Shown piece by piece: positions 1 to 6,823 of a DNA stretch of 27,440 nt; the first letter of the stretch is position 1; each line of letters opens with the position of its first letter. The DNA comes from JAGDXZ01 sp049966915 (GTDB lineage: Archaea; Micrarchaeota; Micrarchaeia; Micrarchaeales; CABMGC01): contig JBMFTS010000004.1 of the NCBI GenBank assembly GCA_049966915.1, positions 1 through 27,440 of the forward strand. The letters run 5' to 3'. Below the pieces are notes generated by a model that made no database searches, was not told the DNA's origin, and saw only the letters and a list, made by a program, of their open reading frames with translations. The position numbers and the translations under genes are program-made.

Positions 1-114
1 GCAGGACCTGACATGCAGCGCATGATAGAAAGGCTCGGCATAAGCTTGCACTTAGCATCTGGAGACTACCGCAGCGCAATAGAGTCTATCGCTTCCCAGC
101 TCGGCGACAAATAG
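1..114 (+). CDS. C-terminal end of an unidentified protein (partial)
   Basis: The frame is open from the first base and ends in TAG at 112-114, giving 37 residues that finish in SIASQLGDK. The segment is mildly amphipathic and looks like two helices (DMQRMIERLG and YRSAIESIASQL). It is followed at once by a T-rich stretch suited to ending a plus-strand transcript, which supports a real gene end here. I do not recognise the family from this fragment, and the start lies outside the window. Confidence 0.55.
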   Translation, partial: AGPDMQRMIERLGISLHLASGDYRSAIESIASQLGDK

Positions 115-121
115 GCGTGGC

Positions 122-153
122 TTTTTATTTTTTGTTGTGTTTGTTTTGGCTTT
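122..153 (+). terminator. T-rich terminator after the left-edge gene
   Basis: The plus strand has several T runs (CTTTTTATTTTTTG, then TTTG and TTTTGG) starting 8 nt after the stop codon at 114. Archaeal RNA polymerase commonly terminates at such oligo-T tracts without a hairpin. The opposite operon ends convergently at 160, and its own strand is A-rich here, so the signal serves the plus strand. Confidence 0.5.
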
Positions 154-159
154 TGCTAG

Positions 160-555
160 TCAAACCGGCTCGAACTTGTACTGATAATATATCAGTCCCT
201 CGTTTCCTTCCCTGTACATTCTTCTTAGCGTTGCCCTTACCTTTGTGCCTATTTCTATGGGCTTGCCGTTTTCTATAACGTGGCCTTCAACCACAGGGCC
301 TTCGTCTAGCTTTATAAGCGCAACTGTGTACGGTGCCAGTTCCTCGAAATCTTCCGCAGGCGCTCTTATCTTGGTAAACGAGTAGATTTCCCCGGTGCCG
401 GCAAACTTTATCCCTTTCATTTTCGTATTTCTGCCGCACTTCCTGCACACTATCCTCGGCGGAAAATACTTTGTGCCGCAGTTTTCGCATTCGCTGCCTA
501 AAAGTATGTACCTTGACCTTACTTTTCTCCACAAATCAGCAGGCGATTTTTCCAT
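160..555 (-). CDS. DUF35 Zn-ribbon/OB-fold protein (acyl-CoA-associated partner of thiolase and HMG-CoA synthase)
   Basis: This 131-residue protein has an N-terminal helix, a zinc ribbon with C23-x2-C26 and C37-x2-C40 (CENCG and CRKCG) and a C-terminal OB fold, which is the DUF35/COG1545 architecture. In the structurally known archaeal acetoacetyl-CoA thiolase/HMG-CoA synthase complex, the DUF35 subunit bridges the two enzymes and contributes to a shared CoA channel. The gene is the last of the minus-strand operon, 10 nt after the thiolase stop, exactly where that partner is expected. A GGTG ribosome site lies just before the ATG at 555. No catalytic role is expected. It is a scaffold and CoA-binding subunit by family knowledge. 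Confidence 0.9.
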   Translation of the reverse strand: MEKSPADLWRKVRSRYILLGSECENCGTKYFPPRIVCRKCGRNTKMKGIKFAGTGEIYSFTKIRAPAEDFEELAPYTVALIKLDEGPVVEGHVIENGKPIEIGTKVRATLRRMYREGNEGLIYYQYKFEPV

Positions 556-565
556 TGCAACACCC

Positions 566-1729
566 TCAATCTGCCCTTTTGAGTATATGCACCACTGCTG
601 TGGCGCCGCTTCCTCCGACGTTGTGGGTAAGCCCTATCTCCGCGCCGTCCACCTGTCTGCCCTCTGCTTCGTTCCTGAGCTGCCACGTTATTTCGACAGC
701 TTGTTTTATGCCTGTGGCGCCTACCGGATGGCCGCAGCCCTTGAGGCCGCCACTTGTATTTACTGATAGATCTCCATTGATTGCTGTTGCGCCGTCCTCT
801 ATCGCTTTCGCGGCCTTGCCCTTTTCAAAGAATCCCAGATCTTCCATGGCCATTATCTCTGCTATGGTAAAGCAGTCATGCACTTCTGCCACGTCTACGT
901 CTTTCGGCGTTATGCCCGCATGCTTGTACGCTTTTTCAGAAGCTATGCGCGCGGCTTTTATGCCTGTTATGCTCTCCCTGTCTGCCAGCCTCAGCGTGTC
1001 GCTTGCTTGCTCGCTTGCCAATATTCTTATTGGCGTATCGTTGTATTTCTTTGCGGTTTCAAGAGGCGCAAGAACAACCGCGGCCGCGCCGTCTGTTATC
1101 GGCGAGCAGTCAAGAAGTTTTAGCGGGTCTGCAACAAGCTTCGAATTGAGAACATCGTCTATTGTTATGCGCTTGTGGAACTGGGCGTACTTGTTCTTGT
1201 ATGCGTTTTCATGATTTTTCACAGCAACAGCCGCAAGCTGCTCCTCGGTTGTGCCATAGTCGTGCATGTGCCTCTTGGCCATAAGTGCATACAGGCCAGG
1301 AAACGTTATGCCTTGAAACAGCTCCCATTCTTGGTCGCCAGCTCCGCCGAGCGCTGTAGTTGCCTCATTTGTGCTGACATCTGTCATCTTCTCCACGCCG
1401 CCCACTACCACTATGTCGTGTATGCCGCTTGCAACTGCCATATAGCCTTGCCTCAGCGCCGTGCCTCCGCTGGCGCACGCGTTTTCAACCCTAGTAGCAG
1501 GTATGTTGCCCAATCCGAGCTGGTCGGCCATAAGCGCGGCTATGTGCTCCTGGCCTATGAACCTGCCGGGGGTCATGCTGCCGCCGTAAATTGCCTGTAT
1601 GTCCTTGCTGGTTATGCCAGCGTCTTCGAGCGCGGCAAGCCCTGCTTCTGCCATGAGCTCTTTAATGCCGGATTCCCACCTTTCCCCAAATTTTGTAAGA
1701 CCAACGCCTATTATTGCAACGTCCCTCAT
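566..1729 (-). CDS. Thiolase family protein (acetyl-CoA C-acetyltransferase of the archaeal mevalonate pathway)
   Basis: This 387-residue thiolase condenses two acetyl-CoA to acetoacetyl-CoA. The nucleophilic cysteine is C85 in ENACASGG, the HDCF motif typical of archaeal/SCP-x-like thiolases is present, and the catalytic histidine is H334 in GCGHPVGATG. The C-terminal NVGGSGA loop is intact. Full length agrees with archaeal homologues. The ATG at 1729 is preceded by a clean GGTGA site (minus strand), and the HMG-CoA synthase stop lies only 4 nt upstream, so the two are co-translated. With HMG-CoA synthase upstream and DUF35 downstream it should form the channeling complex, in which the unfavourable condensation is pulled forward by the next enzyme. 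Confidence 0.93.
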   Translation of the reverse strand: MRDVAIIGVGLTKFGERWESGIKELMAEAGLAALEDAGITSKDIQAIYGGSMTPGRFIGQEHIAALMADQLGLGNIPATRVENACASGGTALRQGYMAVASGIHDIVVVGGVEKMTDVSTNEATTALGGAGDQEWELFQGITFPGLYALMAKRHMHDYGTTEEQLAAVAVKNHENAYKNKYAQFHKRITIDDVLNSKLVADPLKLLDCSPITDGAAAVVLAPLETAKKYNDTPIRILASEQASDTLRLADRESITGIKAARIASEKAYKHAGITPKDVDVAEVHDCFTIAEIMAMEDLGFFEKGKAAKAIEDGATAINGDLSVNTSGGLKGCGHPVGATGIKQAVEITWQLRNEAEGRQVDGAEIGLTHNVGGSGATAVVHILKRAD

Positions 1730-1733
1730 GTTT

Positions 1734-2786
1734 TCACCTTTTTTCTATTGCGCCCCTGTTTCTCAAGTATTGGGCGTAGTCGAGATAGATCTTGCCGTTG
1801 TTTATCATCGATTCTACTGTTTCTGTTATGTTTTTCCTTTTCGCTTCTATGGGCTCTTTGACTTCTATTGCGAAAGAGTCGCTGCCAGCTCCGGAGCCGA
1901 AGCTTGTTACTAATATCTTTTCGCCCGGCTTCGCAATGTCGAGCGTTGCGGCCAAGCCAAGCATGGATGCGCCAGAATACGTGTTGCCTATGCGAGGTGT
2001 AAGAAGCCCCGGCTTTATCTGCTCTTCCGAAAATCCGAGCTGCTTTGCGGCAAGCGAAGGGAATTTGCCGTTCGGCTGGTGAAATACCGCATAGGCAAAG
2101 TCCCCTGCATTTAGCCCAGTGGCTTCAAAAAGCATTTTTGTGGCGTTGACTATGTGCTTGAAATACGCCGGCTCTCCGGTAAACCTGCCGCCGTGCGACG
2201 GATATTTCGCGCCTTCGCGCCTCCAGAAATCCGGAGTGTCTGTCACGTAGCTTACAGTCTTCAAAATGTCTGCAATTACTTCACTTTTCTCTTTGCCAAT
2301 TATGAATGCTCCGCCGCCGGCGCTTGCGGTGTATTCGAGCGCGTCTCCGGGCCTGCCTTGCGATGTGTCTGCGCCTATTGCCATGCCGTATTTTATCATG
2401 CCGCTTTCGACTTGTGCCATTACTATTTGCATGCCGTCTGTGCCTGCCTTGCACGCGAATTCGAGATCAGATGCCATGGTGTTTGGGCCCGCGTCTACGG
2501 CTTCTACTACTATGCTTGCAGTGGGCTTTACGGCATACGGCGGCGACTCCGAGCCGGTGTAGATCGCGCCTATTTCTCGCGGGTCTATGCCCGCATGCTT
2601 TATGGCGCGCCTTGCTGCCTCTACCGCTATTGTGGCAGAGTCCTCGTCTATTCCAGGCACGCTTTTTTCGATTATGTTAAGCCCGTCTTTTACCGATTCT
2701 GAATCTTCGCCCCATATCCTTGCTATGTCTTCGACTTTTATGCGGTATTTTGGCACATAAGCCCCATAACCGACTATGCCGGACAT
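1734..2786 (-). CDS. Hydroxymethylglutaryl-CoA synthase
   Basis: This 350-residue protein joins acetyl-CoA to acetoacetyl-CoA to make HMG-CoA, the committed precursor of mevalonate and archaeal lipids. The catalytic set is visible: E80 in YTGSES, nucleophile C112 in EFACKAGTDG and H236 in FHQPNGKFP. I use the ATG at 2786, which gives the usual N-terminus MSGIVGYGAYVPKYRI. A TTG ten codons upstream would overlap the preceding gene and adds nothing conserved. The gene starts 13 nt after the oxidoreductase beta stop. Thiolase and DUF35 follow, as in many archaea. The pairing with an oxidoreductase upstream is less usual. Confidence 0.93.
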   Translation of the reverse strand: MSGIVGYGAYVPKYRIKVEDIARIWGEDSESVKDGLNIIEKSVPGIDEDSATIAVEAARRAIKHAGIDPREIGAIYTGSESPPYAVKPTASIVVEAVDAGPNTMASDLEFACKAGTDGMQIVMAQVESGMIKYGMAIGADTSQGRPGDALEYTASAGGGAFIIGKEKSEVIADILKTVSYVTDTPDFWRREGAKYPSHGGRFTGEPAYFKHIVNATKMLFEATGLNAGDFAYAVFHQPNGKFPSLAAKQLGFSEEQIKPGLLTPRIGNTYSGASMLGLAATLDIAKPGEKILVTSFGSGAGSDSFAIEVKEPIEAKRKNITETVESMINNGKIYLDYAQYLRNRGAIEKR

Positions 2787-2799
2787 TTTACCACTCGCT

Positions 2800-3675
2800 T
2801 TACAAATATTCGTCAAGCAGAGCCCTTACCTGCTCCTGCGTGTGCTCTTGCTGCTTTATCAAAGGTCCTTTGCTCAAGCTGACGTCGCGCTCTGAATACG
2901 TTGGCTTGTTAGTCTTGTAAAACAGGCCTATCGGTATTTTGCTCCAATTGCTCCTTTCGGCTTCTGTGGCTTTTTCAAACGCCTTTGTCATGTCGCTTGG
3001 ATCGTATTGCTCGTCCAGCTTGTAGATTCTTTGCCTGAACCAGTCGTACGTGTTGAGCGTGTTGAACGTTACGCAAGGGCTGAAAACGTCTATGAGCGCA
3101 AATCCTTTGTGCAATACTCCTTGCTTTATGAGTTCTGCTAAGTGCGTGGGGTCGCCTGAAAAGCCCCTTGCAACATACGTCGCTCCTGCGCTTATGGCCA
3201 AAGCTAGCGGGTTTACCGGTTCTTCTATGTCTCCGAAAGGCGTGGATTTTGTCTTAAAGCCCTCTAGGCTTGTCGGAGAAGCCTGGCCTGTTGTCAAGCC
3301 GTATATCTGGTTGTTCATCACTACATACGCTATGTCAATGTTTCTGCGGGCTGCGTGTATAAGGTGCGCAACGCCTATTCCGTAGGCATCGCCGTCGCCT
3401 GCGGTGCCTATTACTGTAAGCTCGTCATTTGCCAGTTTAGCCCCTGTTGCCACTGGCAGCGCCCTGCCGTGTATGCTGTGTATGCCATACGTGCTGAAAA
3501 CGTGCGGCATTGCAGAGCTGCAGCCTATGCCAGATACTAGCAATACCTTGCTTTTCTCTATGCCCAATTCATTGAGCGCCTTTAGTATTGCCGCGTTTAC
3601 GCCATAATCTCCGCAGCCCGGACACCATACGGGCTTCACGCCAGATGTATAAATTTGTTTTAATTGTTCTGCCAT
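2800..3675 (-). CDS. 2-oxoacid:ferredoxin oxidoreductase, beta (TPP-binding) subunit
   Basis: This 291-residue subunit binds thiamine pyrophosphate and one [4Fe-4S] cluster. The cluster ligands are C18 and C21 (WCPGCGDYG), C52 (GIGCSS) and C201 (SPCVTFN). The TPP/Mg motif runs from GDGDAYGIG (93-101) to NNQIYG (121-126). With the fused alpha subunit it oxidatively decarboxylates a 2-oxoacid to an acyl-CoA and reduces ferredoxin. I chose the ATG at 3675 because a perfect GGTGA sits just upstream, overlapping the alpha stop codon, so translation is probably coupled. Sequence alone does not settle whether pyruvate, 2-oxoglutarate or both are used. The neighbouring mevalonate genes favour acetyl-CoA production. 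Confidence 0.92.
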   Translation of the reverse strand: MAEQLKQIYTSGVKPVWCPGCGDYGVNAAILKALNELGIEKSKVLLVSGIGCSSAMPHVFSTYGIHSIHGRALPVATGAKLANDELTVIGTAGDGDAYGIGVAHLIHAARRNIDIAYVVMNNQIYGLTTGQASPTSLEGFKTKSTPFGDIEEPVNPLALAISAGATYVARGFSGDPTHLAELIKQGVLHKGFALIDVFSPCVTFNTLNTYDWFRQRIYKLDEQYDPSDMTKAFEKATEAERSNWSKIPIGLFYKTNKPTYSERDVSLSKGPLIKQQEHTQEQVRALLDEYL

Positions 3676-3679
3676 GATC

Positions 3680-5416
3680 TCACCTAATTTCTGCAAGCTC
3701 CTTGGCTTGCTTGTATATTTCTTCAGCAGTAAACGGCTCGCCGTCCCACTTTCTTATCTTGTGCTCGATATTTATGCCCGTGTTCATCCTTATCCACTGC
3801 GCAAGCTGTGCGTTGTAGTCTGCCTCAACGTCTATGAGCTCCTTGCCTTCGAGCACCGCTTTTGTCTTATGCTCGTCTAACGGAAGCAGGTAAGAAAAAG
3901 AGACGAGACCGAAGTCGAGGCCGTCTGCGTTCAGCATGCCAACGGCTTCCTTTGCAGGCCCGTATGTCGATCCGTAGACCACAAGGAATCTCTTCGCGCT
4001 TTCGTTCATAATTTCTGGCTCAAAAACGCTCTCGTTCTTGAGCATCGTTTCCATTTTTCTCATGCGCTTTGCATACATGTCTTTTCTAATGCTCACGTAT
4101 TTGTCTATTCCTGCAAAGTAGTCGCTTATCAGGTTGCCTTGCGTGTCATGTTCATCGGTAGCTGCTACAAATTCGAGGCCGGGCGTGCCGGGTATGGAGC
4201 GTGGCGATATGCCATCGTCGGTTATCGCATAGCGCTCGAATTTTTCAGAACCGGCGGCCTGCGCTATCTTGCCCCTGTCCACCTTTATGTCGCTAGCGTT
4301 AAGGTTTTCTATGTCTATGCTTTTGTAGCTTTCAGATAGAAACTGGTCAAGTAAGATAAGCACAGGGCATTGGTACTTGTCTGCCAAATTGAAAGCCTGT
4401 GCGCCTATTTTGAAGCTTTCCTCTACAGTTCGCGGAGCTACCACTATTCTAGGGAATTCGCCCTGCGACGCGTGCATTACGAACAGCATGTCTGCTTGCG
4501 AATGCTTCGTTGGCAAGCCTGTGCTGGGTCCTGACCTTTGCGACACAACCACTACTATTGGTGCTTCTATCATGCCTGCCATGCCCAGGCCCTCTACCAT
4601 AAGTGAGAAGCCGCCGCCGCTTGTGCCGCACATGGCCCTTACGCCAGCGCTCGCGGCACCGACTGTCATGTTTATTGCAGCTATCTCGTCTTCTGTTTGC
4701 TTGAATAGAACTCCCTTGTCTTCGTGTGCGGCGAACCAGTGGAGTATGCTGCTGGCAGGCGTCATCGGGTATGCAAAATACATCTTGCAATCCGCTGCGT
4801 AGGCGCCTATAGAAAGAGCAGTGTTGCCGTCTATCACGTGCCTTGCCTTGCCGTCCCCTTTTAACTTGAATATCGCGTTCACTCCTTCGTAGCCGTAGCC
4901 TGCATTTGCCACTTTTATGTTGTCGCTTACTACTTTTTCCCCCTTCTTGCCGAATGTGCTTTTTACTACTTCGTCAAACGAGTTTATGTCCATGCCCAAG
5001 ATCTTCATTACGGCGCCTATTGCCGCCACGTTCCTCATTACTGGATTGCCTGACTGCTTCATTGCTATGTCTAAAATTGGCACAGGTATTTTGTGAACGC
5101 TGTCTTGTACTCCATCGACCTTGACGCTTGAAGGGTCGTAAACGACCACGGCGTTGCCGCTCAGATGCGATTTCCAGTTTTCTATCGCATCCTGGTTCAG
5201 AGCGACGAGCACGTCTATTGCGTCCCCGTAACTGTCTATGCCGGTTTCTGAAATTCTTATCTGATACCACAAATGGCCGCCTCTTATTATCGACTGGTAC
5301 CCTCTGTAAGCAAATACGTGCAAGCCCTGCTTTGCAGCTATTCTGTTTAGCAGCGCGCCGCTAGACTCTATGCCATCGCCATTTGCGCCTGCTATTCTTA
5401 TCACTACACTGTTCAT
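3680..5416 (-). CDS. 2-oxoacid:ferredoxin oxidoreductase, fused gamma-alpha subunit
   Basis: This is a 578-residue fusion of the gamma domain (about 1-185, starting IRIAGANGDGIESSG) and the alpha/pyrimidine-binding domain (from about 195), the two-gene oxidoreductase type found in Sulfolobus and other archaea. The substrate-recognition motif reads YPMTPAS (216-222) where YPITPSS is usual. The conserved GPSTGLPTKHSQ (296-307) and a C-terminal domain III-like segment are present. A TATA element at 5449-5456 places the expected transcript start close to 5427, so I prefer the ATG at 5416, with at most a short leader, over a TTG at 5446 or the ATG at 5434. It is the first gene of the minus-strand operon. 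The M-for-I and A-for-S changes in the motif could affect substrate choice. Confidence 0.9.
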   Translation of the reverse strand: MNSVVIRIAGANGDGIESSGALLNRIAAKQGLHVFAYRGYQSIIRGGHLWYQIRISETGIDSYGDAIDVLVALNQDAIENWKSHLSGNAVVVYDPSSVKVDGVQDSVHKIPVPILDIAMKQSGNPVMRNVAAIGAVMKILGMDINSFDEVVKSTFGKKGEKVVSDNIKVANAGYGYEGVNAIFKLKGDGKARHVIDGNTALSIGAYAADCKMYFAYPMTPASSILHWFAAHEDKGVLFKQTEDEIAAINMTVGAASAGVRAMCGTSGGGFSLMVEGLGMAGMIEAPIVVVVSQRSGPSTGLPTKHSQADMLFVMHASQGEFPRIVVAPRTVEESFKIGAQAFNLADKYQCPVLILLDQFLSESYKSIDIENLNASDIKVDRGKIAQAAGSEKFERYAITDDGISPRSIPGTPGLEFVAATDEHDTQGNLISDYFAGIDKYVSIRKDMYAKRMRKMETMLKNESVFEPEIMNESAKRFLVVYGSTYGPAKEAVGMLNADGLDFGLVSFSYLLPLDEHKTKAVLEGKELIDVEADYNAQLAQWIRMNTGINIEHKIRKWDGEPFTAEEIYKQAKELAEIR

Positions 5417-5448
5417 GCAAAACACTTGAAGCATACTTTCTTGCAAAA

Positions 5449-5456
5449 GCTTATAA
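5449..5456 (-). promoter_or_regulatory. TATA box of the oxidoreductase-mevalonate operon
   Basis: Read on the minus strand, TTTATAAG lies about 35 nt before the chosen ATG at 5416. Initiation about 25 nt downstream would give a near-leaderless transcript. An inverted repeat (TATTCG, 5-nt spacer, CGAATA) at 5473-5489 lies just upstream and could be an activator or repressor site. No other TATA-like element lies closer to this gene. Confidence 0.5.
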
Positions 5457-5472
5457 AACAGGACTCGGTATT

Positions 5473-5489
5473 ATTCGATTGCCGAATAC
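5473..5489. promoter_or_regulatory. Inverted repeat upstream of the oxidoreductase promoter
   Basis: Perfect 6-bp arms TATTCG and CGAATA are separated by ATTGC. The repeat sits 17 bp upstream of the TATA box of the minus-strand operon, inside the intergenic region shared with a divergently transcribed wHTH gene. It may be an operator, but an arm length of 6 can occur by chance. Confidence 0.3.
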
Positions 5490-5542
5490 GTAATGGCGTC
5501 TTGCAAGAGGCAAAACAAAGCGCGCGCCCGAAAACGCAATGC

Positions 5543-5550
5543 GTATAAAA
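5543..5550 (+). promoter_or_regulatory. Possible TATA box of the three-wHTH regulator gene
   Basis: GTATAAAA on the plus strand would start transcription near 5570-5575, leaving a leader of about 70 nt that contains the 5608-5629 inverted repeat. A weaker ACATATT at about 5592 would instead put the start on the repeat itself. Sequence alone does not choose between them. Confidence 0.4.
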
Positions 5551-5607
5551 GTGCCGCACATAACAAATAACAGAGTTGTCGTGAAAACTGCACATATTGT
5601 GTCGCAA

Positions 5608-5629
5608 TTTGCATGCATGTGCATGCAAA
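5608..5629. promoter_or_regulatory. 10-bp-arm inverted repeat (TTTGCATGCA / TGCATGCAAA), candidate operator
   Basis: The arms TTTGCATGCA and TGCATGCAAA are perfectly complementary around a TG spacer. The site lies between the oxidoreductase operon and the divergent wHTH gene, 16 nt before the latter's ATG. The same outer sequence forms the perfect palindrome in the gdh promoter (11994-12013), which argues for one DNA-binding protein acting at both. The nearby wHTH product is a natural candidate, but this is inference. Confidence 0.5.
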
Positions 5630-5644
5630 CCAAGGCATGAATGC

Positions 5645-6739
5645 ATGACCATATATGCCTCAAGATATAACAGGCAGCCTGATCTCAACGATTACCAAAG
5701 AGAAACCGTAAAAGATCTGGAATGCATGGCTTTTCTTAAATACTTGGCTTCTGGTCCTGGCGGTAGCAAAAGCCGCAAAGACATATATGAATTGCTAAGC
5801 ACGCGCATTCCTGAAGAAGGCAGAGCGCCAAACGCCAAAACTGCACTGCTTCTGCTAGAATCCGCGGGGTTGATAGCAAGCGACAAAAACGGCATTTACT
5901 CGCTTACCGAACTGGGAAAGCAGGTCGAACAGCAAGTGTACGTAATAAAAACAGTGCGCGAAATGGCTGCATTTTCAGAAACAGAAGGCGCAAACAGGCC
6001 GGCATGGCAAGGCAGAGAAACAAGGCAGGAATTCGGAGATTACATAAAAATATTAGGTGCGCTTTGCAATGCCAAAAAGCCAATGTCACTAATAGAGATT
6101 TCCGATGCCACATACATTCCTGCCAGCGACCATTACACACATAATTGCAATGCGGCTGGCATTCAGTGCGATTTTGCCGGAAGTCTGGATTCGTTGCTGT
6201 CAAATCTTAGCATGCGCGGTTTGATTTACTATGACTATTCCAAAGAAACATTCAGCATTACAAGCGACGGCTACGCCGCATATGCAATTGCTTCCACGCC
6301 TGACTGGAAAAGCATGAGCGTTTTTAGCTTGCTCAGTAAAATCACGCCAAATAGCCAAAGCAACATGGAAAAACTCACAAGCATAGCCAACGCCTTTTCG
6401 GACGAAGCGCTGCTGCTTTTGGTTGACATACGGATCAGTCCAGAATTTTACAAAGACCTGCCGATAGCGTTTGATTCCGAAGCCTATGCCGGCTTTAGCG
6501 CCAGCAGAAGAGGAAGTGCCGAGCAGGGCGGTGTTTATGATTATGATGCCGACTACGACGATCACGGCGCCGCCATCAACCAGCAGACGCTAAGGCGCGT
6601 GCTTGACAAGCTTACCTGTGCCAGATATATTTCAGAAAAATCAGACGGGTTTGTGCTTACAAAACTTGGCAGACAGGTTGCCGATACAGTTGCTCCCGGC
6701 GTTATGGACACTCTTACTGCGCTTCTGAGAAAGGTATAA
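5645..6739 (+). CDS. Multi-winged-helix protein, probable transcriptional regulator
   Basis: I do not recognise a named family for this 364-residue protein. Three winged-helix-like modules can be read: about 27-97 (ending ALLLLESAGLIASDKNGIYSL), 132-212 (SLLSNLSMRGLIYYDYSKETF) and 240-348 (RRVLDKLTCARYISEKSDGF). Each shows the recognition-helix, leucine, short hairpin and TxLGxxV-like pattern. An acidic Tyr/Asp-rich loop (297-307) interrupts the third. There are no membrane segments and no obvious ligand or metal site. I use the ATG at 5645, since upstream in-frame codons are only TTG. It is divergent from the oxidoreductase operon with a candidate operator between them, consistent with local regulation and autoregulation. 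Other roles for tandem wHTH proteins cannot be excluded. Confidence 0.65.
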   Translation: MTIYASRYNRQPDLNDYQRETVKDLECMAFLKYLASGPGGSKSRKDIYELLSTRIPEEGRAPNAKTALLLLESAGLIASDKNGIYSLTELGKQVEQQVYVIKTVREMAAFSETEGANRPAWQGRETRQEFGDYIKILGALCNAKKPMSLIEISDATYIPASDHYTHNCNAAGIQCDFAGSLDSLLSNLSMRGLIYYDYSKETFSITSDGYAAYAIASTPDWKSMSVFSLLSKITPNSQSNMEKLTSIANAFSDEALLLLVDIRISPEFYKDLPIAFDSEAYAGFSASRRGSAEQGGVYDYDADYDDHGAAINQQTLRRVLDKLTCARYISEKSDGFVLTKLGRQVADTVAPGVMDTLTALLRKV

Positions 6740-6760
6740 AAACATTTGCGGAATAATATG

Positions 6761-6770
6761 ATTATATACT
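6761..6770 (+). promoter_or_regulatory. Promoter of the thermosome gene
   Basis: ATTATATACT forms a good TATA element 54 nt before the ATG at 6824. Initiation near 6793 would give a leader of about 30 nt carrying the GGTGA ribosome site at 6814-6818. I found no inverted repeat here like those at the dnaK operon. Confidence 0.5.
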
Positions 6771-6823
6771 CATGAAATTTGCAGGAGCAATCGCTACTCA
6801 TGCTTAAACAAAAAGGTGAATAT

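Noticed and set aside
2787..2816. Longer HMG-CoA synthase start at TTG 2816
   Set aside because: The added ten residues overlap the oxidoreductase beta gene and are not part of the family N-terminus. The ATG at 2786 gives the expected start.
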